NCBI GenBank assembly: GCA_002314145.1
Contig: DCCG01000006.1
Span: forward strand, 62,001 to 126,000
Source: Thalassolituus sp. UBA1087
Lineage (GTDB): Bacteria; Pseudomonadota; Gammaproteobacteria; Pseudomonadales; Oceanobacteraceae
Direction of reading: 5' to 3'
DNA length: 64,000 bases
The notes under the pieces were generated by a model, which had not been told where the DNA came from, did no database searches, and worked only from the letters and a program-made list of their open reading frames with translations. Below are positions 43,723-53,332 of the stretch, piece after piece. The position numbers and the translations under genes are program-made. Every line of letters starts with the position of its first letter. The stretch's first letter is position 1.

Positions 43723-43760
43723 CCGGCCGTTATTTTATTTGGTAATAACACAACGGCCGG
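43723..43760. repeat. Inverted repeat at the 3-prime end of the ABC importer operon
   Basis: CCGGCCGTT and AACGGCCGG are perfect 9-base arms around a loop with a weaker inner stem. It lies just after the last permease gene (minus strand) but is followed by A rather than T residues in that direction, so termination would need other factors. Confidence 0.55.
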
Positions 43761-43787
43761 TCGATACAGAAAACAAAGCGTCTGCGT

Positions 43788-44714
43788 TTAAGCCATTGGC
43801 CGGTACGGCTGACCAATCGACTTGGGTGCGCTCATCTTGGTTTTAATCGCGTCGGATGAAAGCCAGACAAGCACAATAATGGTTGCCAGGTAAGGCAGCA
43901 TAGCCATCAGGTTCGGTGATACTTCAAAGTCCGTTCCCTGCATAACCAGATGCATAATACTGGCGAAGCCAAACAGGTAAGCACCGAGCAGAATACGCTC
44001 TGCTTTCCAGCTGGCAAATACCACCAGAGCAAGCGCAATCCAGCCACGTCCGGCAGACATACCATCACTCCACATTGGTGTGTACACCAGTGATAAATAC
44101 GCCCCGCCCAGACCGGTCATTGCGCCACCAAACAATACCGCCATATAACGGATCTGATGGACATGAATACCGATGGCATTTGCTGCTTCCGGATTCTCGC
44201 CCACGGCACGGATTTTTAAGCCCAGACGTGTCGAACGGAATACCCAGAACACAACGGCAAATAAAATAATGGTCAGGTATACCAGGGGATCATGCTGGAA
44301 GAATACTTTGCCGATCACCGGAATATCACTGAGGAAGGGAATGCTCCATACCTGAATGCCATCCAGACCAATACCGATATACGAGTTACCCAGAAATGCG
44401 CTCAGGCCCGCGCCGAAAATGGTCAGTGCCAGGCCGGTTGCCACCTGATTAGCGGCCAGGGTAATGGACAGAAAACCAAATACCAGAGACATCATCATAC
44501 CGGCAAACATAGCGCAGAAGACGGCAAGGAAGTAATTGCCGGTTACGGATGCGGCAATAAAGCCAACGGCGGCGCCAACCAGCAGCATGCCTTCCTGCCC
44601 CAGGTTCAGTACACCGGATTTTTCACACACCATTTCACCCAGCGCGATCAGAATTAATGGCGTACCGGTTTTAAAGGTGGCGTACAGAATATTAGTAATT
44701 AAATCGATATCCAT
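43788..44714 (-). CDS. Nucleoside/simple-sugar ABC transporter permease (NupQ/YufQ-like)
   Basis: A 308-residue inner-membrane permease with eight or more hydrophobic segments, of the BPD-type permease-2 family used by ribose and nucleoside importers. Characteristic blocks are GEMVCEKSGVLNLGQEGM near residue 26, AANQVATGLALTIFGAG, RAVGENPEAANAIG and GGAMTGLGGAYLS. It is the last gene of the ATPase-permease-permease operon. Nucleoside or purine import is inferred from family and from the purine catabolic neighbours. Confidence 0.92.
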   Translation of the reverse strand: MDIDLITNILYATFKTGTPLILIALGEMVCEKSGVLNLGQEGMLLVGAAVGFIAASVTGNYFLAVFCAMFAGMMMSLVFGFLSITLAANQVATGLALTIFGAGLSAFLGNSYIGIGLDGIQVWSIPFLSDIPVIGKVFFQHDPLVYLTIILFAVVFWVFRSTRLGLKIRAVGENPEAANAIGIHVHQIRYMAVLFGGAMTGLGGAYLSLVYTPMWSDGMSAGRGWIALALVVFASWKAERILLGAYLFGFASIMHLVMQGTDFEVSPNLMAMLPYLATIIVLVWLSSDAIKTKMSAPKSIGQPYRPMA

Positions 44715-44717
44715 AAC

Positions 44718-45788
44718 TCAGGCCCGGGATGAAGTAGGTTGAAATACAACGCGGTAGCCAATCAGCAGATCCGCGGCCAACAGGAAAAACAGCAGCATCC
44801 CCTGGAATAAGCCGGTGAGGGATTTCGGCAGGCTCATCTGTATCTGAACCATTTCCCCACCCATAAAGGTTAACGCCAGCAGCATGGAAGCAAGAAGAAT
44901 CCCGACCGGATGCATGCGGCCAAGAAACACAACAATAATGGCGGCGTAGCCGTATCCCGGAGACAGCTGGGGGACAACCTGACCAATAGGGCCGGTCACT
45001 TCACTGACCCCGGCCAGGCCGGCAAGGGCACCACAGGCCAGTAATACAACCCAGGTGAGTACTTTGGAATTGAAGCCGGCGTATTTTGCTGCTTTGGCAT
45101 CTTCACCCATAACGTGAATCTGGTAGCCCACCCAGCTGCGTGCCATCAATGTCCAGATAACCACCAGAAAGAAAAGGGCGAATAAGATAGAAATATTCAG
45201 CCGGTAGCTTTCATTAAACAGAGGCAAAAGGGCGGCATCGGCAAACATGGCCGACTCCGGAAAATTAAAACCGGACGGATCTTTTAACGGACCGTGCACT
45301 GCCCACAGCAACAGATTCAGTGCGATGTAGTTGAGCATGATAGTGGTCAGAATTTCATTGGCGTTAAAGCGGGTTTTTAACAACGCCGCAATACCGCCCC
45401 AGGCCAGACCACTGGCCATGCCGGCGAGCAGAATAGGTACCAGCACCCAGCTGCTTTCTGCATCCAGAAACTGCAGCGCGCAATAGCCGCCACCCAGGGC
45501 GCCCATAATAAACTGGCCTTCAGCGCCGATATTCCAGATCTGGGCGCGATAGCAGAGTGTCAGGCCCATGGCGCACAGAACCAGTGGCGCGACCTTGATG
45601 CCCAGCTCTGTCCAGCCGTACACGTCCTGTAGTGGTGTTATAAAAAAGGTATGCAGTGCTTCGCCGGGGTTGTGGCCGAGAAACAGAAACAGTAATGAAC
45701 CGGAAATCAGTGTCGCGACAATTGCGATAACCGGAGACAGGTAGGCCATTAACCGCGAGTCGGACTGGCGCTTTTCTAACTTAAGCAT
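44718..45788 (-). CDS. Nucleoside/simple-sugar ABC transporter permease (NupP/YufP-like)
   Basis: A 356-residue permease. The start is the ATG giving MLKLEKRQ, which overlaps the ATPase stop by 8 bases; the frame runs further up inside the ATPase gene. Family segments include RAQIWNIGAEGQFIMGALGG, LLKTRFNANEILTTIMLNYIA (two blocks) and VMGEDAKAAKYAGF. It forms a heterodimer with the following permease. About nine hydrophobic helices are visible. Confidence 0.92.
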   Translation of the reverse strand: MLKLEKRQSDSRLMAYLSPVIAIVATLISGSLLFLFLGHNPGEALHTFFITPLQDVYGWTELGIKVAPLVLCAMGLTLCYRAQIWNIGAEGQFIMGALGGGYCALQFLDAESSWVLVPILLAGMASGLAWGGIAALLKTRFNANEILTTIMLNYIALNLLLWAVHGPLKDPSGFNFPESAMFADAALLPLFNESYRLNISILFALFFLVVIWTLMARSWVGYQIHVMGEDAKAAKYAGFNSKVLTWVVLLACGALAGLAGVSEVTGPIGQVVPQLSPGYGYAAIIVVFLGRMHPVGILLASMLLALTFMGGEMVQIQMSLPKSLTGLFQGMLLFFLLAADLLIGYRVVFQPTSSRA

Positions 45789-47328
45789 TGGCAGCCTCCG
45801 CGGCGTGATGTTCTTCAAACTGACCGGCCATCCAGCGGCCCAGGGTTTCAATGCCGACTTCATTCGTGGCTTTGAACGGACTCAGTTTGCCGTCGCAGAT
45901 GGCGCCAATGCGGTCACAGATCTGGTACAGCTCATCAATATCTTCGGATACCACCACAATGGCAGCGCCCTGATCACGCAGGGCAATCAGAGCGTGACGG
46001 ATCAGAATCGCGGCGCCGATATCCACGCCCCAGGTGGGGTGTGAGCACACCAGCAGCTTAGGCTGTTGTTCTATTTCGCGGCCAATAATAAATTTCTGCA
46101 GGTTGCCGCCGGACAGGCTTTTGGCCTGTGCATCTTCGTTGGCGCATTTCACATTGTATTTATCAATGACATTCAGCGCGTAGTCACGGACTTTGCTGTA
46201 GTTGATCCAGCCTTTCTTTTTCAGACCACGGTGACTGGCACTGAGCAGGCTGTTATCCACCAGAGACATATTGGGCACCGCACCGCGGCCGAGACGCTCT
46301 TCAGGCACAAACGCAAAGCCTTTTTCGCGGCGTGCTTCCGGCAGCAGGCGGGTAATCTCATCCCCCAGCAGGCTGATGCGACCGGATTCGGCGATTTCTT
46401 CACCAGACAGCAGCGCGCAGAGTTCGTCCTGACCGTTACCGGCAACGCCGGCAATACCCAGAATTTCACCGCTTCTGACATTCAGGTTCAGGCCTTCCAG
46501 TGACACACCAAACGGATCTTCAGGGCGGAAAGTCAGGGCCTCAACGGCGAGAGAAATATCGCCGCCTTCGGTTTTTTCATAATCCTGATTCAGTGGGGTA
46601 TCGTCCCCTACCATCATGCGGGCGATATCTTCGCCGGTGACTTCCTGAGGATTACAGCTGCCGGTAACCTGACCGTTACGCAGAATCGTTGCGGCGTTAC
46701 ACAGCTCGGTGACTTCATCCAGCTTATGAGAAATAAACAGGATGGACACACCTTCGGATGCCAGCGTTTTTAATGTACGGAACAGGTCGGTGACTTCCTG
46801 AGGCGTCAGTACGGAGGTAGGCTCGTCGAGAATCAGGAGTTTGATGTCCTGCAGCAGGCAGCGCACAATTTCCACGCGCTGCTGAGCGCCCACCGATAAC
46901 GTATGCACGTGCCGGTCAGGGTCCAGCGCCATACCATAGTGTTCGGAAATTTCACGGATACGCTGACTCAGGGCTTCCATGTCTTTGCTTTCCTGTGGTG
47001 GCAGGCTGAGCGCGATGTTCTCGGCCACCGTCAGAGTTTCAAACAAAGAGAAGTGCTGGAAAACCATGCCAATACCTAATTGGCGGGCATGGGCCGGCCC
47101 GGTAATCTGCACTTCTTTACCCTGCCAGCAAATGGTCCCGGCATCCGGACGTACCACGCCGTAGATAATCTTCATCAGGGTGCTCTTACCGGCACCATTC
47201 TCGCCGAGCAGCGCATGGGTCTCGCCGGCGTTCACGCGGAGATCAATGGCGTCGTTGGCACGACAGCCCGGATACTCCTTGGTGATGCCGCTCAACAGCA
47301 GGCGCTCGGTGGATGTTTGTAACGTCAC
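45781..47328 (-). CDS. Nucleoside/simple-sugar ABC transporter ATPase, two nucleotide-binding domains (NupO/YufO-like)
   Basis: A 515-residue fused ATPase. The first domain has Walker A GENGAGKST near residue 38, the signature LSVGAQQRVEIVRCL and Walker B LLILDEPTSVL. The second has the degenerate P-loop GVAGNGQDEL and signature LSGGNLQKFIIGRE, as usual for the ribose/nucleoside type. It heads the importer operon and is divergent from xdhA, with two RutR-type palindromes between them. No BMP-type binding protein gene accompanies it in the window. Confidence 0.93.
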   Translation of the reverse strand: MTLQTSTERLLLSGITKEYPGCRANDAIDLRVNAGETHALLGENGAGKSTLMKIIYGVVRPDAGTICWQGKEVQITGPAHARQLGIGMVFQHFSLFETLTVAENIALSLPPQESKDMEALSQRIREISEHYGMALDPDRHVHTLSVGAQQRVEIVRCLLQDIKLLILDEPTSVLTPQEVTDLFRTLKTLASEGVSILFISHKLDEVTELCNAATILRNGQVTGSCNPQEVTGEDIARMMVGDDTPLNQDYEKTEGGDISLAVEALTFRPEDPFGVSLEGLNLNVRSGEILGIAGVAGNGQDELCALLSGEEIAESGRISLLGDEITRLLPEARREKGFAFVPEERLGRGAVPNMSLVDNSLLSASHRGLKKKGWINYSKVRDYALNVIDKYNVKCANEDAQAKSLSGGNLQKFIIGREIEQQPKLLVCSHPTWGVDIGAAILIRHALIALRDQGAAIVVVSEDIDELYQICDRIGAICDGKLSPFKATNEVGIETLGRWMAGQFEEHHAAEAANA

Positions 47329-47377
47329 TTAAAATCCTCAGTCGTGTGGCAGTCTGTTGGCTCTGCCCTATAAAAGC

Positions 47378-47392
47378 TGACCACTTGGTCGA
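47378..47392. promoter_or_regulatory. RutR-type half-degenerate palindrome, ABC importer side
   Basis: TGACCACTTGGTCGA matches the inner TGACCAnnTGGTC core. It lies 50 bases upstream of the ATPase start, so it could control the importer operon. Confidence 0.6.
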
Positions 47393-47454
47393 ATTGTTAG
47401 CAATTAGCTTGCCAGCTGCAATATCTGCGCAAAATGACAAGATTTATAGTATGC

Positions 47455-47470
47455 TTGACCAGTTGGTCAG
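47455..47470. promoter_or_regulatory. RutR-type operator, xdhA side
   Basis: TTGACCAGTTGGTCAG has the full TTGACCAnnTGGTCA core. It lies about 110 bases upstream of the chosen xdhA start in the divergent promoter region shared with the nucleoside importer operon. Confidence 0.72.
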
Positions 47471-47581
47471 GAATTTGCAAGTTATCCCCGCAGGAAAATC
47501 CCAACACTAACAAAAGCGCTGACGCTGCAGGCCCTGGGGGCCGTGGCGGCAGCTGCAACAGGCCAGAAAACAGGTGTTACC

Positions 47582-49024
47582 GTGATCCGATTTAACTTAA
47601 ATGGCCGCTGGATTGAAAGTACTGATATTGATCCAGCTTGTACCATTCTAAAATATTTACGCACCGAAGTGGGGCAAACAGACGTAAAAGAGGGCTGTGC
47701 TGCCGGCGATTGTGGTGCATGCACCGTGATGCTGGGCGAGATGACAGAGCAGGGCATTGAATACCGCACTCTGAATGCCTGTATTGCGCTGATGGCGAAT
47801 GTTCATAACCGTTATCTGCTGACGCCATCCGGTATTGGCCGGGCGGGAGACCTGCATCCCGCTCAGCAGGCGATGGTGGACACCCATGGCTCTCAGTGTG
47901 GCTTCTGCACACCGGGCTTTATTATGTCTATGGCCAACCTGTATCAGAATGCCTGTATTAATGAAAAGCAGGCGCTGACCGATGACGAGATTCACGCTGC
48001 GCTGTCTGGCAATCTGTGTCGCTGCACCGGCTACCGGCCGATCGTAGATGCAGCAAAAAAAATGGCAGAGCTGCCAAAGGTGGACGTGTCAAAGATCTCC
48101 ACCCGCGCCGGTGTGCAGACCTTCGATCCGGATACGCAGACCCTGAGTCCGCAGCCGCTGCAATATAAAGACGGACACCGTCTGTTTATGCCCTATACCG
48201 AAGCCCAGCTGAAAGCGCTGCTGAAGGCTTACCCGGATGCCCGTCTGTGGGCCGGTGGTACGGATATCGGTCTGGAAGTGACTCAACGTTTTTCGCAGTT
48301 CGACACCATTATCTGTGTCAACCGCATCCCTGAACTGGCCGCAAGCCAGGATACAGGTAACCAGCTCTGGCTGGGCGCCTGTGTCACCTTCAGTCAGGCT
48401 GAGAATGAGCTGGCTGAATCTTTTCCTTCGTTTGCTCAGTTATTGCACCGTATCGGCTCACGCCAGATCCGCAATATGGGCACTTTGGGGGGGAATATCG
48501 CCAATGCATCACCGATTGGCGATACCCCTCCCGTTTTTTTAGCGCTCGACGCAATGTTGGAAATTGACGGTATAAACGGGCGCCGTGAAGTCCCGGCGAA
48601 TACATTTTATCTGGGCTATAAAAAAACCGTTATGCAACCGGGGGAATACCTGCGTGGCATTAGGGTGAATAAGCTCAGCGCAGAAGAAACCCTGACAACC
48701 TTTAAAATCAGCAAGCGTTACGACGACGATATTTCCGCCGTGATGTTTGCGCTGTATCTGAAGGTGAATAACGGCACTATCGACAGTGCGCGTCTGGCCT
48801 GCGGCGGTATGGCGGCAACGCCGTTAATCGGTGAGAAAACCAGCGCCGCATTAACCGGCAAGCCATTCACCATGGAGACCTTTAAGCAGGCGGCTGACTG
48901 CATAGAGCAGGATTATCAGCCGATTTCGGATGTCCGGGCGACGGACAAATACCGCATACAGGTCACTAAAAATCTGTTAACCAAAGCCTTTATTGAACTG
49001 AATCAGAAGGGAGATGCCGCATGA
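47582..49024 (+). CDS. xdhA: Xanthine dehydrogenase small subunit (2Fe-2S and FAD domains)
   Basis: A 480-residue subunit passing electrons from the molybdenum centre to NAD. The GTG start gives M-IRFNLNGRWIES, matching the usual N-terminus; a GTG 13 codons earlier is also in frame. Two iron-sulfur motifs, CAAGDCGACTV and CGFCTPGF...CRCTGYRP, are followed by an FAD domain with WAGGTDIGLEVTQ and NMGTLGGNIANASP. It is the first gene of a long catabolic operon overlapping xdhB by four bases. Confidence 0.93.
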   Translation: MIRFNLNGRWIESTDIDPACTILKYLRTEVGQTDVKEGCAAGDCGACTVMLGEMTEQGIEYRTLNACIALMANVHNRYLLTPSGIGRAGDLHPAQQAMVDTHGSQCGFCTPGFIMSMANLYQNACINEKQALTDDEIHAALSGNLCRCTGYRPIVDAAKKMAELPKVDVSKISTRAGVQTFDPDTQTLSPQPLQYKDGHRLFMPYTEAQLKALLKAYPDARLWAGGTDIGLEVTQRFSQFDTIICVNRIPELAASQDTGNQLWLGACVTFSQAENELAESFPSFAQLLHRIGSRQIRNMGTLGGNIANASPIGDTPPVFLALDAMLEIDGINGRREVPANTFYLGYKKTVMQPGEYLRGIRVNKLSAEETLTTFKISKRYDDDISAVMFALYLKVNNGTIDSARLACGGMAATPLIGEKTSAALTGKPFTMETFKQAADCIEQDYQPISDVRATDKYRIQVTKNLLTKAFIELNQKGDAA

Positions 49025-51378
49025 GTTTTACATCGTCAAAAGTCACTCCCTGGGAACAGCGCCGCCAGCGTCCGCCGAAGGGTAAATCCGGCAAAGAGCT
49101 GGCCCATGAAAGTGCCGAGAAACACGTACTGGGAACGGCGGTTTATATTGATGATATGCCGGAAATTGCCGGTACGCTGCATGCCGTTGCCGGTAAAAGC
49201 ACCATTAACTGTGGTGTGATTACAAAACTGGATCTGTCCGGGGTGTGGGCCTCACCCGGCGTCGTGGATGTGATCACCGTTAACGATGTGCCGGGTGATA
49301 TCGACATCAGCCCGGCCTTTACCGGCGATTTGATTCTGGCTGACGGGCGCATTGAGTTTTATGGCCAGGCGATTTTTGCGGTTGTGGCTGAAACCTTTGA
49401 GCAGGCCAAGCGCGCGGTGCAGGCCGCGGTCATTGAATACACTCAGGAAGAGCCCATTCTGACGGTAAAAGAAGCGCTTAAGCGTGACTCTTTCGTCAAC
49501 CCGACTCACACCATGACCGAAGGTGATGTGGAATCTGCCCTGCAGGGCGCGGATAACACTCTGGCAGGCGAGATGTATGTGCGCGGTCAGGAGCAGTTCT
49601 ATCTGGAAACCCAGATCAGTTACGCCATTCCCGGTGAAGACGGCAGCATTAAAGTGCTGTGTTCGACACAGCATCCATCCGAAGTGCAGAAGCTGGTGGC
49701 GGAAGTGCTGGATGTTCCGGTTAACCATGTACAGGCCGAGGTGCGCCGCATGGGTGGCGGCTTTGGTGGTAAAGAAACACAGGCGGCGCAGTGGGCCTGT
49801 CTGGCGGCGGTATTTGCGGCGCGCCTGAACCGGCCGGTGAAAATGCGTCTCGACCGTCAGGACGATATGGTGCTGACCGGTAAACGCCATGACTTTTTAA
49901 ACCGCTATAAAATCGGCTTCGACAACGACGGCCGTATTCAGGGTGCTGATATTGAGCTGGCCAGTTTCTGTGGTTATTCCGCAGACCTGTCGGATTCCAT
50001 TACCGACCGTGCCATGTTCCATGTGGATAATGCCTACAACCTGCATGACTGCAGGGTGATTGGTCACCGCTGCCGTACCAATACGGTGTCTAATACTGCG
50101 TTCCGTGGTTTTGGTGGTCCTCAGGGGATGATTCTGGCGGAATACATGCTCGACGATATTGCCCGTAAAGTAGGCAAAGACCCGCTGGATGTACGCAAAC
50201 TGAATTACTATCAGGAAGGCGAACATACCCATTACGGCCAACCGATTGAAGATTATTATCTGCCGGAATTAATTGAAACCCTGGAAAAAAACTGCGACTA
50301 CCGCCAGCGTCGTGCAGACATCGAGGCGTTTAATAAAACCAGTCAGTGGAAAAAACGCGGTCTGGCATTAACGCCGGTGCGCTTCGGTATTTCTTTTACT
50401 ACCACGTTTCTGAATCAGGCTGGTGCACTGATTCATATTTATACTGACGGTTCGATTCATCTGAATCACGGCGGTACCGAAATGGGTCAGGGTCTGTACA
50501 CCAAAGTGGCTCAGGTTGTTGCCAACGAGTTTGCGGTGGATATCGACATGGTACGGGTCAGTGCCACGACCACCGATAAAGTACCGAATACGTCGGCTAC
50601 GGCAGCCTCGTCTGGTTCAGACCTGAACGGTAAAGCCGCACAGAATGCCTGTATCACACTGAAAAAACGCTTAGTCGATTTTGCCGTGGATTATTTTAAA
50701 GTCAGTGCCGACGATGTGCGCTTTGAAAATAACCACATTGTGGTTACCGGCAGTGATGGCAAAGAAGACTGGGTATCCTTCGCTGAGTTCGTTAACCTGG
50801 CGTATGTGAACCGGGTGTCACTGTCGACCACAGGCTTCTATAAAACACCGGATATTCACTATGATCCGAAAGCCGAACGTGGCAAACCTTTCCTGTATTA
50901 CGCGTTTGGTGCGACCTGTGCCGAAGTGGAAATCGATACTTTAACCGGTGAGTATAAAATCCTGCGTGCCGATATTCTGCACGACGTGGGTAACTCCCTG
51001 AACCCGGCCATTGATATCGGTCAGGTGGAAGGTGCCTTCGTACAGGGGACCGGCTGGCTCACCAGTGAAGAACTCTTGTGGGATGACCAGGGTCGCCTGT
51101 CATCGGCATCCGCGGCGACTTATAAAATCCCGACATCGGTGGATATCCCCGAGGTCTTTAATGTCGCCCTGTACGACCGCCCGGCAGCAGCCGATACCAT
51201 TTACCATTCCAAAGCCGTGGGTGAGCCACCGCTGATGCATGGTATTGCCGTATTCTGCGCGCTGCGTGATGCTGTGTCTTCGGTGGCCGGTTACCAATTC
51301 AATCCGCAACTGGATACCCCGGCGACGCCGGAGCGTATTCTGAATGCTGTGATGGAATGTCAGCAGGCAGGGGAATAA
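49021..51378 (+). CDS. xdhB: Xanthine dehydrogenase large, molybdopterin-binding subunit
   Basis: A 785-residue catalytic subunit that oxidises hypoxanthine and xanthine to urate. Molybdopterin contacts include RMGGGFGGKET, TAFRGFGGPQGM (in NTAFRGFGG) and GGTEMGQGLYTK. The active-site glutamate is in VGEPPLMHG near the C-terminus, and DIGQVEGAFVQG precedes it. The purine-type active site (GEPP and the Arg of FRGFGGPQ) fits xanthine rather than a general aldehyde oxidase. It overlaps xdhA and is followed by xdhC. Confidence 0.94.
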   Translation: MSFTSSKVTPWEQRRQRPPKGKSGKELAHESAEKHVLGTAVYIDDMPEIAGTLHAVAGKSTINCGVITKLDLSGVWASPGVVDVITVNDVPGDIDISPAFTGDLILADGRIEFYGQAIFAVVAETFEQAKRAVQAAVIEYTQEEPILTVKEALKRDSFVNPTHTMTEGDVESALQGADNTLAGEMYVRGQEQFYLETQISYAIPGEDGSIKVLCSTQHPSEVQKLVAEVLDVPVNHVQAEVRRMGGGFGGKETQAAQWACLAAVFAARLNRPVKMRLDRQDDMVLTGKRHDFLNRYKIGFDNDGRIQGADIELASFCGYSADLSDSITDRAMFHVDNAYNLHDCRVIGHRCRTNTVSNTAFRGFGGPQGMILAEYMLDDIARKVGKDPLDVRKLNYYQEGEHTHYGQPIEDYYLPELIETLEKNCDYRQRRADIEAFNKTSQWKKRGLALTPVRFGISFTTTFLNQAGALIHIYTDGSIHLNHGGTEMGQGLYTKVAQVVANEFAVDIDMVRVSATTTDKVPNTSATAASSGSDLNGKAAQNACITLKKRLVDFAVDYFKVSADDVRFENNHIVVTGSDGKEDWVSFAEFVNLAYVNRVSLSTTGFYKTPDIHYDPKAERGKPFLYYAFGATCAEVEIDTLTGEYKILRADILHDVGNSLNPAIDIGQVEGAFVQGTGWLTSEELLWDDQGRLSSASAATYKIPTSVDIPEVFNVALYDRPAAADTIYHSKAVGEPPLMHGIAVFCALRDAVSSVAGYQFNPQLDTPATPERILNAVMECQQAGE

Positions 51379-51390
51379 CGGAGAGCAGGT

Positions 51391-52326
51391 ATGAAATTCG
51401 TCCGCTGGTTTGAAGCCATTAATCAATGCCAACAGAAGGGGCAATCCTATGTGATTGCTACGGTGATGGGCAGTGCCGGTTCAGTCCCGCGTGACCCGGG
51501 GGCCAAGATGGTCATTACCGCGGACGATCAGTTTGATACCTTAGGGGGTGGTCAGCTGGAATTTCAGCTGGTGAATAAAGCACGCCAGTTGCTGGCCGAC
51601 AACGCCGGCAGTCATAAAGCGCTGCAGCAGATTGAAAAAATCCCGCTGGCGGCAAAAGCCGGGCAGTGTTGTGGTGGCAGTGTGTCTGTATTGCTGGAAG
51701 TGTTTTGTCTGGCGCAGCAACCCATTGTGGTGTTTGGTGCCGGTCATGTGGCCAAAGCCCTGATGCAGATTCTTGGCGGCTTGCCACAACCTGTGATCTG
51801 GGTGGATAACCGTGCTGAGCAGTTTCCCCAGGCGCAGGATCTGGCGGCTAATATTGAGTGCCGGCTGCTGGATAATCCGGTGGATATTATTGCCCATCTG
51901 CCGTCCGGCAGTGAACTGATCATCCTCACCCATAATCACCAGCTGGACTATGATTTACTCCAGGCGGCTCTGAAACGCGATGATTTCCGTTTCACCGGCT
52001 GTATCGGTTCGGCTACTAAAACCGAGCGTTTTACCATGCGCCTTACCCATGAAGGTTTTGGCGAAGAAGAATTTTCCCGCCTGACGATGCCGGTCGGTAT
52101 TCCGCAGGTGGGCGGCAAATTACCTATGGAGGTTGCCGTCTCCATCGCAGCTCAGCTGCTTGCCCGCCATACGGCGGAACTCCCGGCAACGTCGGCTGCG
52201 GACGCCAGTGCAGCACGCAGAAAAGGCCTTAACTGGCGCGACCTGAAAACAGGTTTTGATAAAACACACGATACACCGTCAGCAGCGGAACACGATCTGA
52301 TTGCTGAGCCCGGTGATAAAAATTAA
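51391..52326 (+). CDS. xdhC: Xanthine dehydrogenase accessory protein
   Basis: A 311-residue cytoplasmic chaperone that binds molybdenum cofactor and inserts its sulfurated form into XdhB. The N-terminal domain has ATVMGSAGSVPRDPGAKM and a C-C pair in GQCCGGSV. The Rossmann-like domain has VVFGAGHVAKALMQIL and CIGSATKTERF. GAGAGCAGGT lies upstream of the ATG. Order xdhA-xdhB-xdhC is standard. Confidence 0.94.
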   Translation: MKFVRWFEAINQCQQKGQSYVIATVMGSAGSVPRDPGAKMVITADDQFDTLGGGQLEFQLVNKARQLLADNAGSHKALQQIEKIPLAAKAGQCCGGSVSVLLEVFCLAQQPIVVFGAGHVAKALMQILGGLPQPVIWVDNRAEQFPQAQDLAANIECRLLDNPVDIIAHLPSGSELIILTHNHQLDYDLLQAALKRDDFRFTGCIGSATKTERFTMRLTHEGFGEEEFSRLTMPVGIPQVGGKLPMEVAVSIAAQLLARHTAELPATSAADASAARRKGLNWRDLKTGFDKTHDTPSAAEHDLIAEPGDKN

Positions 52327-52336
52327 GAGAACCAAT

Positions 52337-53329
52337 ATGCACAACAAAGAACAACATCCTTATACCGAGTGGGTCGATCTGGCTGGCCGTAAACTGGGTG
52401 GGCAGGTCCTGTCATGCAGTGATGACTTCTTCGCTGAAATGGAAAATCTGATTAAACCGGAAGCGCCGGTTTTTATTGCCGATAAATATACCGATCGCGG
52501 TAAGTGGATGGACGGCTGGGAAAGCCGCCGTAAACGCGTGGTGGGTTATGACTGGGCTGTTCTTAAGCTGGGGGCTCAGGGCCGCATCAAAGGCTTTAAC
52601 GTCAATACCACGCACTTCGCCGGTAATGCTCCCAAACAGGTATCCATTGAAGCCTGCAACAGTAAAACTGCACCGGATGAAAACACGGCATGGACGGTGA
52701 TTATTCCGCAGCAGGATGTTCAGCCGGACAGTAATAACTTTATTGACTGTGAATCCGATGGCGTGTGGACGCACCTGCGCCTCAACATGTTCCCGGATGG
52801 CGGCATCGCCCGTCTGCGTGTATACGGTGAAGCCGTGATGGATACCGACTGGTTCCTGCCCGGTGAGCCTGTGGATCTGGCATTTGTAAAAAACGGTGCC
52901 CGGCCGATCAAATGCAGTGATATGTTCTTCAGCTCTATGACTAACCTGATTATGCCGGACCGTGGCGTAAACATGGGCGACGGCTGGGAAACCAAGCGCC
53001 GTCGTGGTGGCCGTGAATGCGACTGGATCATCGTGAAGCTGGCAGGTACCGGCAGTGTGAAAAAGCTGATCGTCGATACGGCACACTTTAAAGGTAACTA
53101 TCCGGAAAGCTTCTCTCTGCTGGGGATCAGCATGCCGGAAGGTCAGAACCCGGATGAAAATGCCGACTGGCAACCCATTGTAGAGCGTCAGAAGCTGACC
53201 GCCGATGCTGAGCATTTCTACAAAGACGAAGTCATCAGTGGCGAGCAGACCTTTACTCACATCAAACTGAATATGTATCCGGATGGTGGTATCAGCCGTC
53301 TGCGCGTGTTCGGTTTTTTAGCGGGGTGA
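52337..53329 (+). CDS. alc: Allantoicase
   Basis: A 330-residue enzyme hydrolysing allantoate to ureidoglycolate and urea. It is built of two similar beta-rich halves; motifs GWESRRKR and GWETKRRR mark equivalent positions, as do LNMFPDGGIARLRV and LNMYPDGGISRLRV. The start is the ATG giving MHNKEQHPY; the frame continues upstream into xdhC. Its presence implies allantoin is opened to allantoate, yet no allantoinase is seen in this operon. Confidence 0.95.
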   Translation: MHNKEQHPYTEWVDLAGRKLGGQVLSCSDDFFAEMENLIKPEAPVFIADKYTDRGKWMDGWESRRKRVVGYDWAVLKLGAQGRIKGFNVNTTHFAGNAPKQVSIEACNSKTAPDENTAWTVIIPQQDVQPDSNNFIDCESDGVWTHLRLNMFPDGGIARLRVYGEAVMDTDWFLPGEPVDLAFVKNGARPIKCSDMFFSSMTNLIMPDRGVNMGDGWETKRRRGGRECDWIIVKLAGTGSVKKLIVDTAHFKGNYPESFSLLGISMPEGQNPDENADWQPIVERQKLTADAEHFYKDEVISGEQTFTHIKLNMYPDGGISRLRVFGFLAG

Positions 53330-53332
53330 TGT

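Noticed and set aside
47543..47581. Earlier GTG start for xdhA
   Set aside because: It adds 13 Ala/Thr-rich residues not found in the family and has no better ribosome site, so the later GTG is preferred.
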